A stretch of DNA of 64,000 nucleotides from Chrysomallon squamiferum (taxonomy: Eukaryota; Mollusca; Gastropoda; Neomphalida; Peltospiridae): NCBI GenBank assembly GCA_012295275.1, contig CM022671.1, forward strand, positions 29,702,750 to 29,766,749. Reading direction: 5' to 3'. The position numbers were made by a program, and so were the translations under genes. The notes under the pieces were generated by a model. The model was given only the letters and a program-made list of their open reading frames with translations. It was not told the DNA's origin and made no database searches. Within the stretch, counting starts at the first letter, position 1. Each line of letters begins with the position of its first letter. Shown here one piece after another: positions 39,395 to 51,600 of this stretch.

Positions 39395-42300
39395 GCATTG
39401 TCAGTTTCAGCCCATACTATTGTTATTTATTCATTTAAAAAGAAAAGAAGACAAGATTTTACTGAAACCAAAGACTTAAACATATCTGAGTTTACATGTA
39501 TAACTATTCTAAAGATCTACAAAATTTTTGATCTGAATGTTTAATATATAAAAGTTTAGTGATGTATTTGCATCTGCAAACTGCAAGGAATATAACATGA
39601 AGTGTTAGAAAAAGTGGGTACAAACCTGGGATAATGGATTGAGCAGTAACTCGGTAACCACGATAGTCAATGACAACAGTTCCTAAAGTGTACAGATTTT
39701 CTGGATCAATTCCAAAGTATGCTTTAACTCCCTGCAAGTCACTTCCCTGAAAAAAAAAGAAGCAAGAATTATCAGGGTATTTTGGTTAATGTCCTGCAGG
39801 TGCACACTCTAAACCACACCCTAATTGTAATTTATTACTTTTAAATCAAGTAAAATATTAAACTATAAATCTATTGACTTAAATATTTCCTGACTTCCAA
39901 CAAAGGCGATGATGACTTTCTTATAACGAGCAAACCATCATTACTCCATGAAACTACACTTAGCAGCAAGTGATCTATGACTTGCACTCCCCCACAAACA
40001 GGAAAGCACATATAATCACCACTGGATAAACCAGTATAACATACTGATTACTGTTCAGAAACAAGTCAATGGTGCTCTAAAAAGGACTGATCATGCGATC
40101 TAAGGAAGAATATTCATTGGCCTTTGATAAATCATTATATGGGGAAATGAATCCAAGGGAGATACTAATAAGCATAGAATGCTTAGAATTCGTATCTGGA
40201 AAAATCATGGTGACAACCTATCTGTGCCAACTGTTAGATATACCCAATGATGTATTGTATAACAAGTTTTAAATTCTGTACAACAGCCACCTGTGTATAA
40301 CAACTACTACTGTCTGGCTGTCAAAGACATGATACATGTACTGAAAATTTAGAAATTTTTAGAACTAAAACATACCGGAGCATAGTAAGCTGCAGCATCA
40401 CCTCCAAAGTCTTTGTAATGATCCTTAACATCAAAACCCAGACTGAAGAAAATGTTGTTCCAGATAAACATCTGCATTCTGTAATACAGCAAAATCAAGT
40501 ATGTGAATATTAAATGCCATTAAATATTTTCACTGAAGGTGTGAATATATAAAGTTTAAACTGTGTGAAATAATTCAGGATTTGAGAAATAACATGTACT
40601 GCATCCTCGGTAAAAACTAAAGTTAAATATTTAACCAAAGATATGATAGAGAAATTATTACATCCCATATAAAATGGTTAAATTCTATCACATACTTTAC
40701 ATTATGTCACATGTATGTTCAAATATAAAACACAGAATATGACATCCTAGAGATAAAACTAAATTATTTGAAAAAAAAAAAAAAAAAAAAAAAAGAAATA
40801 GTCAAACATATGTTGCAGTCGATATTAATTATAATGTATTCCATCCTTTGAAAGATGAATACTTATGTTAATTTATTCAGGTAATCTGTTTTTAACCATT
40901 CCATCTGTGACAAGAAATGCTGTAGATACTTAGGATGTCAACCCAGTATATCAGTTGAAAACTTTATTCAAGTCAATTATAATAAAAAAAAAAATAAAAA
41001 AATTCTTTTTATCTCACTTTGCATCTTCACCAGGATTAATGGCCATAACATTTCCATCAATGACGGCCACCGCACCACGTGTAGCAGCTGCTACAAAATC
41101 ACTGTGTACCTGCACGAGAGAGAGAGAGGAAACAATAGTTGTTTAATTTTTCACTCATGGACATTGTGTAGAATATTTAAAAATAAATTTAAAAAAAAAC
41201 AACTTTTTATTTGAAATACTATGTAAGAGGATAATTATTAAAGCTTTAATTATTTAAAAAAATAAAAAATAAACTTTGTGCTGAATTAATAAATTTTGTT
41301 ACTTTGAAAATGGCTCTCTCTCTGATAAGTCTCTCAGGCAGGTTTTTACGAGACAGTTCTCTTGTTGTTTGTATTTCCTCGTTCCAGTCTCTCGTCTGAC
41401 CAGGAATATGTTCTTCATAACCCAATCTCGTGGAAAATGCTAAAAAAAACCAAAACATTATAATCTTCCAATATTATTTAAATATTATACAAAATATGCA
41501 AGAGCTACATGACACTTATGTTAATAGTAATATTTTTGTTATGAATATTACAAAATGTCTGGAAAAAAAAATTATGAAGAAAAAAATTCTAATTATCTAA
41601 ATGAAAGTTTAAAAAAAAACTACTTCTTTCATGTATTTTAGTAATGCAAATTTTATGTAAAACTTGGTGTAAAAAGGCTGTGAAAGATATCTTATGACTT
41701 GATTGTGAAAATGCAACTGTAAATAAAATCAATAATTAATTTCAGTTTGTAGACAATCAAAAGCCTCCATTAAATAAGGAAATAAAAAAATTAAAACCTG
41801 CTGGTTGAGGATTTATCCATTTTTATCAAGTATAACCAAAAAAAACATTTTTTTTTAATAAAGAACGTTTCATCATTCTTCCAATGTTAAGCTAATATAG
41901 TTCTAATCAGTAACTTATCAAGACACAGAAGCAAACTCCCGAGAATGTCTATGTAAGAAAAACTTAAAATATCATCTTGTTCTTACCATCCTCTGCTCTG
42001 ATGTAGTCAATGACATGATCAGGGTGAGGGGCCATCCAGCTGTACACCTGGTATGGACTAGGCACACGTTCAAATGGGTGTTTCTGTGATCTCTTTTTCA
42101 ACAATGTGGAGAAATTCTTTTTAAATGCTGGGCTAATCTGTTTGGAAAAGAAATAATAAAATATGTATTCACTGGAATTGAAATATTTTATATTTAAAGT
42201 TTATGTCTCTATATTAGTCCTGTCTTCTTTTTCTCTTTTTCTTTTTTATTTAAAATAAAGTTATGGTAATTTTTAAAAAATAAATCAAAAAAAAGTTTTA

Positions 42301-45300
42301 TTCAAGAAAGTATTTTGTATAAAGAAAAGCAAAATAATTCAAAATTTACTTTTAATGTGTTCTCTCAAACATTTACTTGTAACCAATCATAAATTATCTT
42401 TTTTTTCATTGGTTTACATTGCAAAAACCTGTTAAAACCTGTTTTTGTTGTAAAATACAAACAATTTTGCAAATACCTGGTTGAGAAGATCAATGAGGGA
42501 ATGTGATAGGTATTTAGGCTGAGCAGCCTTAGGGTTGAAGTCATCTTCGGTTGATCTGAAAAGTTAAGAAAATAAACTTGTAAGACTAGAAAAGCCTTAT
42601 TATTAAAACTGTTGGTTTATTTTTTTATTATGTAACAGAAAATTACAAACTATAAATTTAACATAATTCAAAACCATAACACTTTTTCTCAGCTTTAACA
42701 TACACAATTTTGAAAAACAATTATTTACTTCTGAACCTATCTCATAATACAAGATATTATGTACAAGGAAAGCAGTCACAAATACAATCTTAAGAAAACA
42801 ACAAAGAAACAAAAGCACTGTTTATAAACAAATTTACAGAGTGATTACACCATCTTTAGTAATTTATTTAGAAAGTGTTTGCAACTTGAGTGTACCTGGA
42901 ATAGATGCTAATGAGGAACAGATAGTTTGGTATAAAGTTTAACTCACTGATTAAGGTAAAAACCTCGAGTAGATGCTGTCACATGATACTTCTTGTCCTC
43001 CAGAGTCACAACATAGAGATAAAGCAAGTCACCTGTCAACAAATTAAACAAATACCACTACGATGAAATTGAAAATAAAAAACAAACAATCCAAAAAACT
43101 GAATTTCAGATATTGCACACGGTATTTATATATGAACAAATGAAAGAGAATACTTTTTTAAAATTTTAAATACTTGAAAACATTTTATGGAATATATATC
43201 CTATATATTATTAAAAAATAAATAAATATAACTACAACAAAAGAAACAATCAATCAATTACACTGTTACATCTATCACTATTTAAAAAGTTATTCCACAT
43301 ATCAATTTAAAAAATAACATTTTAAAAATTAAAACATTAGCTCTATTAGTAGTTGTAATTCAGAAGTATAAATGTACAGGGGCAACATTTTGGAATTATT
43401 TTAATGTATACTGAAGACCAATTTGAACAGGTGTATATTAAGAAAACTGAACGTACCATGCATTCGTCTGTTGCCTGGAGGTGGATTCCAACCACTGTAT
43501 GTGAGAACTTTCAGACATGTTGGACCCTGTTAACAGACAGGTATAGGTAATAATTAAAACATGTCTTTGATAGCTGATGTTTGGAACATCATGTAAATAT
43601 AGAAAAACATAGCCTTTACATACACACACACACACACACTGTAGGTATATAAATCAGTATAATTCAAACCTACCTTTTCTCTGCAGATTAAATTCTATAT
43701 AAATTTAAGTCTTATATATAGCTTGTATAGATAGTCTCTACAGTTATTTTATATAATATTTTTAATAAAGGTTCCATAATTTCCTTTAGACCTTTGTTTC
43801 TCTCAACATATGAACTAATATTATTATCCATTTGCATTTGTGTATAAAGTTAAATATTGATTATCGTATTACATGAGTGACTTTGTACACATTATGATAA
43901 TAATACCTTGAGTTCTTTTACTGCTGGATGCAGGGGAGTTAAAGGTCTTGTGTTGGCTGATGGCATTATGTACTCAGGTGGGGTGCAGTCCATGGAACTT
44001 TGGGCTGACCGTTTCTTTTCTAAAAATAGGATTCTGATCAGATAATTACTTTAATACTTCTGTAATAGATAAATAAGTCCATTGTTGCCGTATCTATTTT
44101 CTAATCATACAGCAGTAAAATTTATATCATAAGTTAAACCCTAGAATTTAAATACAAAAAAAAAAAAAATAATAATAATAAAAAAATAATATACAAATTT
44201 AAAGTAGTATTTTAGTTTATGAATTAAAAAGTAAAAACTACAAATGAGATACAGGCATAAAAAAAAAATCCCCACCCCCAAAAAAAACACTTCAAGAAAG
44301 ACAAACAGGGCAAATCAATAAATTATACCATTTAAGACGTAAACAGAAGAATTACAACAAATTTATAATCCGAACCTAGGATGTCACCCGCAGTTATTGT
44401 GTTGAGGAAGGACAAAGAGTTGCAGTCAATTCCGTTGTACGCATCAGCAGGATCCACAGATTTCAGCAAATCTCTGACGTGTCGAACGTGAATCCTTGCT
44501 TCTCGTACTGTGTAAGGCTCTGAAAATTTGAACAAAATAAACTTTTAATCCTTTCATAGGAAGCCTAGATATGAAACTTCCTTATGAAATGATTTACTGA
44601 TTCGTTAAGATTCTATTTACAGTCACTGTTTCTAGGGCATGTAGAGATAAAGAGTAATAGTTGTATTTAAAAAATACTGATGTTATTAATTTTAATTATT
44701 ATTTTTTTTTATCTTAGTTATACTGACATTATTAGTTTTTATTATTATTTTTTTTTTGTCTTTGTTTAATGTCAGAAAACATTCAAAAAATAAAATAGAA
44801 CAATAATGAAAAATCTGAATAGTATTAGTTTAGATATGTTTTATTCCTAATCCTTTACATACAAGATAAACAAAAGTAATAACAAATAAAAAATGAAATA
44901 AAACAACAAAATTTAAATTAAAATGCATTAAAATAAATGGAAATAAAAAAAAATGAAAATAATATTTTTTCTTCGATGACAAACCTGTAAAAGAGATTTA
45001 TTTGCTATCTAATTAAAAATTAAACTAATCCAATTTCTTATTAGATACAAAAATCAAAATACAAAAATACCTGACCATCAAGCCTAATGAAGTAAAACAA
45101 ATCTAAATCTACCTTCTACTACTTTAAGGTGAGACCCTTCTTCTAGACCCTCAATGGTCTTCAGTTCTGCGAAGTTGTCCAGTGTGACACCGTCCAGCTG
45201 CAGAGAAAAACATGTCCTGTGACACGTATCTTCACGATCCATCAAAACCTGGTGGATCTCCTGAACCAGCTCCATAGAGCTCACCTGATAAAAATAAACA

Positions 45301-48300
45301 CTTCTTGAACTGCAGGACAGCACACACCAAAGTTATAAAAGAATACACATATTTGTAATAAATAACCTATCACCAGTAATACCTGATTAAGGCTTCTTAT
45401 AGTAATTTTGATATATTATCTATTGTTACAAGAAATAAAATAATATTCTAAAATATTTTATATATATAAGCTTTTATCTTTTAAAAAAAAAATAATAATT
45501 TAAACAAAGTGCTTCATAACAAAGCATAGTGCTTTATTTTGAACTGGAAATAAAATGATAAATTCTAAATTAAAATGAATTTAGTAATTCATTACGTCCA
45601 TGAAAGTTTAATAAAATTCAATTAAAATCATTTGAATACATTCTCTAGCAGTAAATTAGTTTTGATATCCCTTCCTGCCCATCAGTAACAGAAATTCTTA
45701 AAACTGACCTGAATTTTTTATACATTTTTTTTTTCAAAATGACTTTTTACGACAGATCTGTAAGAATGGAAATGTACGTAATTGTTACTAACAGGCAGTT
45801 CAAATGATTCAATTCCTGGTGCAGAAAGTTTGACTGTGAAACCTGTATCTTGTATGAGAACAAGTTCCTGTTCTTTCTTTTCATCATCGTCCGACTTCTC
45901 GTGATCTGCATCATCTGATTTTTCAGGCACTGTCGGGCTGCCTGGGGCACTGTCATCTGAACTCTTGTCCTCAGAACCAGAGTCGTCAGTCCCATTTATC
46001 TCCATATCTTCCACTGAAAAGATAAAACAGTTTAAACTGAAAAACTAATTATTCCAGATTTGTTTTAAATACAAAATGTCCAACACTGAGCCAGCAATTC
46101 CTGAGACCGAAGATGGCAGTATTATGCTATCAGAAATCAGATACGGAAGGTGCCATATTTGAATTGTATGAGCAGTACAACAGTTTATTACCTTTTACCT
46201 TCTTAATTATGATCTAAATACAAGAGAGGTCATCTTATAATGCTGTATTTTCCATCTAAAAATTGAAATCTTTTACCCAGTATGAAATCGATCAGAACTG
46301 CACAAGCAATCCATAGTAATATTGGTTAACAAGTTTGATATACAGATATGAAGTATATTTGACTATTTTTAATAAAAGCAGCATGATCATTATGAATGTT
46401 ACACACCTTTTGTATCACTGTGAAATCTGTTATTCAGCACTCTAAAATTACTGTTATCTTTCAGATAATCAAAAACAATGCATACTTTCATGTTCATTGA
46501 AATACAGTAATACTTCACTGATACTCAACAGATGTTAAAGAACTCTTCTCTGTTCCAATAACACCTGAACTGAAAGAAACCTAATAGCCAGAGATAAAAC
46601 ATTTTATCAGTGATTACAGGAACAATGATCAGACCCATAGTTACCATGCAGTTATTACCTTCCTATGATTATTTGTGAAACAATTGAATTCTGTTTCTTT
46701 CTGTTTATTTTTTTTATGTAAATGAAGCTGATTTATACACCTTAGATTTTATATCTGTAGTTTAACCACTGCACTTGAATTTCAAATGTTTATATTTTTA
46801 AACTGTCTACAGAATTCTAATGAAAGTTACACTTAGCATTAATAAAACAGAAAGAAAATGTCAGAAATGAAACTTGTTTTGGAAAGCAGCAGATTCTTTT
46901 CCAACCATTCTTGACTAACTGAAATATGCAATACTACTACTACTACTCACATTGTGGATGTTCATAGTTTTTAACAGATGAACAGAAGAACAGTCCAGTT
47001 ATATTCAGTACAAGAAATAAACGTCTGCATTTCAGGTAATGTAAAACTTGTAAAAAGATTTTTACTTCATTACAAATTTATACAACATGATAATTATTAA
47101 GTAATTCTCTTAGAAAGGCCTTTCCCCACAGCATCCAGAACAAAAATTTGGTTTAACACCTGAAATAAATTACTTTATTATTGTAACATTTTCCCCACTT
47201 GGATTCAAGATAAATGTAAAGATATTTGTTTTTGATATATTACATTTAATTTGGATATATTACTTTTAAGGGAATCTATTATTATTATTAATAAAATATA
47301 TTTTTTCAATGTTGAACATGTATGTGGATCATGTTTTAATCACTTGAATAATCTTTATTTTTAAACACAATACACTACATGTTGTCAAAACATAAATCAT
47401 TGTCTAGGACTTGGTGATAAGATCTTGTTGCCTTCCAGTGGATAGCATTTCTTGAGATCAATGTAAAGTCTTGTGACAGAAAGAAAACTAGTACCGTGTA
47501 CTGTAAAGTTCACCAAGACAGGGCATGAACTACCCATTTTATCTAACCAGTAAATTAATGTTGTATTATTTAGGTATTCAATGCCAATAATTTAATGTGC
47601 ATGTCTTATAATGCGTAGATATGGTTATATGTATTAACTGGTTGGTCAATATAAAATTAGTTTTTATTTTATTTTTTTTATTTTTTAAAGCATTAACAAT
47701 AACAAAAACAAGCTAATGGGGGTCAAATAACTTAAATAAGGGTGATTAAAGGAATTTTTTTTAATTTATTTTGTTTTTTAAAATGTTTTTATAATATTTA
47801 TCACTGAGAATTTAATAAATATATATCTTTGTAGCATATCCAGAAATTAAAACCAATTATTAGGCATCTAACCACTTCTGATTTTAACACCAGTTAACAT
47901 ATGAAATATGGAATCACAAATACCTACCAGTTTCCACTCTCACGGCTATGAACAGGAATACAAGATGTACAGTTATCACACAAAACCATACAAAACATGT
48001 AACTGAAATATTAATGATGTGTGTTCATGTACTGGTACTTGCACAAAGAACAGAGAACAAACAAGTCTATAATCTCTCTTATGACATTGAGAATAATCTG
48101 ATTTTCCACTGACTGCTTATTCTTATTAATGTTAATCTGAAATGGTTTACAGTTGCTGTTCTCTTTATTCAATTAACATGTATGACGTAATGTGTGTATC
48201 TTGATATACTTCATTAAAGTACATTCAGTCTATTTTAGTACAACAAATGTTTATGTATGTGAAGTAAATTTAATTACATTAATATTGAAGAACTAAATGA

Positions 48301-48581
48301 TTTTAAACATTTTAAAATTGTTTTTATAAACTTTTTTTTTAGTCAAAACTTTTGTGGAAGTTATAAACATATTTTATCCTTTAGGTAAATGTTTTAAATC
48401 AAGCTTTAAAAATGTTAAAGCTTTTCCCACCATTCTACAAACAAAATAATACTGCATAATGTTAATGAAACTTGAAACAGTCCAAAATCTTAATTTGTGG
48501 AAAAAGACATTCAGTATAATGTAATATATCATGGCACAACTTGGTCAGTATTATATATATTATATACATAAAAACAGTATA

Positions 48582-48614
<33 letters not shown>

Positions 48615-51600
48615 TATAATGTGTATGTATGTATTTACCACTAATTAATCCATATTTATCGATTAGTTTAGAATAGTTTTAATGTTTTAATGTCTGGTTT
48701 GTTCACGTACATTTTGTAAACAGCATGTTTTCAAGATTCCAAAGGATGACAATAGATCAGTTTTAAATTTAAATTTCAAGTATTGGTAATAACTGTTGCA
48801 ATATCACTATTATAGTACCTCACAAAACAGATGCTATGACCTTTCACTAACATTTTTGAAACAAAACCTTTCAGAAACTAGGTAAAAAGTGTTTGTGATA
48901 AAGATGGCTTACATTAGGTTGGAAACATGTGGGGGTGTTTATCGTGTGACCTTCAGTAAGGGGTCAAAACGTGCAGTTCTTTCACCACAGCGTTCTGAAC
49001 AGTACAAGGTTTTCATTATTAAACAGGTACACTGTAATGCACACCAATACAAAAACTAATTTTCATATATTCATGGTACACACTTTCCAAATCTGAATAA
49101 TCATTCGTGGACATTTGCCAGTGGAAGACAACAAATTCTATCTGGCCAGTTAATCTGCATGAACATCAGGTGCTTGTACAATTCACCCATACTGTGTGAT
49201 CCCACTGGCAGCTGAAGAGATTTGATTTCAGAATATCTTGATTCTAAGAAGAATTAGCCTTTTTACAAAGAAGATAAAACTATTTTTAATTCATTTTTAA
49301 ATGCTTTATAACATCAACAGACTAAGTCTTGCTTGAAAACAATGAACCAATATTTTAAATTTAAAATAGGATAGATACATACATATAATTTTGAATTTGA
49401 TACTCAATTATGATTTTAAATTAATAATCTGCTTCCTTTCTCACTGTTTACTCCTTATCGAAACCTCACTTCCCTGTGTACACAATTTGAAAGGCCATTT
49501 TTCTTTTATCAGAATTTTTTTTTTCATCTGTTAATTATCTATAAATAACCATATTATTTCTTTCGCAGCACTGTTAAAATGAAATACAGTCTAAAACTTT
49601 CAGGGTTAATGTCAAAACTTAAAGCAGTGCATAAAGAAAATACAATTGTACAAATATTATCCGTAGAGGATGTTTTAACCTTTTTGCAAACGGTCGTAGA
49701 TAATGACATTCAAAATAAAACATTTTAAATACAACAAAAGTTAGAAAATTAATATACAAATCAACCCAGTTTTAATCTTTTAGCCATTTTCAATCAGGTT
49801 TTCTCAAAATGTTATTTGGAGGAATGCAGTCATGTAAAATAATATGTGACATTACAATCAGTTGAATGATTTTAGTAAAAAGAACAATCTGCCTTTTAAA
49901 CTGTACATCATTACATACAATGAAAATATCATACAAATTATTTACAACTTTTCTTGCAGTATGTGGTTTTTCAACTATTTTATTTATGCACATAACTGAA
50001 TGGGAACAAAATTTAGTGGGGTTAACAAAAAAATGTTTAAACTTTACAAACTGAAAACTTATACCCTCCTTGTTTATGTTTGAAGAAGCAGTAGTTGGCT
50101 TTGAACCAGCATGAACTTCAGAACAAGACAGACATGTCCGAGTTGGCTTACTGACCTGATTCATTCAGGTTAAGCAAAACTTTTGGTCTTTTAGGTATTG
50201 GTGATTATTAAAGTTAGAATCAAACTGAACAACTGTATAGCATAGTCTAATTACTCTGCTGTTACCAGTAAAAAATGATCACTGATTTGTTGTTTCTACT
50301 TTTTCAGTATGGTTTAGTGGGGTTTTTTAAATTAAGCTTAGAGGAATGCTAGTTTTTGGCAGAGGGGAGAACAACTGTATCCCAATGGTTTCTTTTGTCA
50401 GTGAAACTTATTTTCTGCCTTTTCCTTACATTTATGTTAAACTAGCAATACAGAGTGGCTGTAGATCTTTCAGTCTAGATGGATAATCTGTGATTGTTGA
50501 CAGTTATATTTACAAGGTTTTGGTCCTGTCTTGACCACAGTTGAAAATGGCTGGAAAAGAGGTAAACGTTTTTTGTATATAATCTTACATACAACAGAAT
50601 TGGATGAATAAAAATAAATACATGAGCACTGACCTGAAACGAAGGTGACATTGTCAGATATAAAATAATAATTCGAAACTCATAGTCAAATGCAGTGCTT
50701 TAGGATATTTTAAAATGTACAAAGCAATTAATCAGTCCAAAACTATTTGTATTCATTCTATGCTTACAGTATGTACAACAGATTCTGAAATCAGCACACT
50801 CAAAAGATTGTAATATGTCACAGGTGGTGGGGAGGGAAGACTGCCAAAATACGCATAATATTCAGAGACCGAAGTAACAAACTTTGAGACCAACTCATAT
50901 ACCCGTATTCCATTACAATTATAGGTTATATAGTTTATAAAAACGTAAACAGACCATTATTACTTCATTTATTTTATTTATGGTGTTTAAAAGTCCCTAA
51001 GTACATTTGTAAAGTTTCTAGTAACTTTTATGTTTTCAGTCTTTTATAATATAACAAAATGTACTCAGGCTGTATGCTTAACCAGCATGTGCTACACTTT
51101 ACAACAATATGTACAATCAAGTCTAGGAAACAATGTAAAAACTACAATGTCATGCTCTTCAGAAGTGACCTAGAAACATCCTAGAACAACAACCTAGATA
51201 CATCACAAACTGATAATGACACTAACTTTCAACACATTTATTAAGAAAAACAAAACTGTACAGTATTTAATCAGCAAACTGCAATGATTACCTCCAATAA
51301 GCTTTTAATCCCAAAACAGATTAACATACATACAATTTATATACAAAAAATGAACATACAAACCCTAACATTTCGTGTTTCTGACGATGTATTCATCTAA
51401 AATGTAGTGTATGTGCATTGTCATTCAGTCGTGTGACAGCCAGTTTTTCAACAGACGAACTAATTATACTTCAGACTTTGTGCAGGTAAAGACAGGCACT
51501 TATGGCATTTTGGGTTTCATAATCCTTGCACAACAAAGCAGAAACATGAAACTGACCATTTTCATACCAATTCTCGAGTATTCAAAACCAAAGATTTTTT

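Noticed and set aside
39880-40340. ATGATGA near 39908 as a box C/D snoRNA in a CLUH intron
   Set aside because: It is on the antisense strand of the host, has no box D at suitable spacing and no terminal stem.
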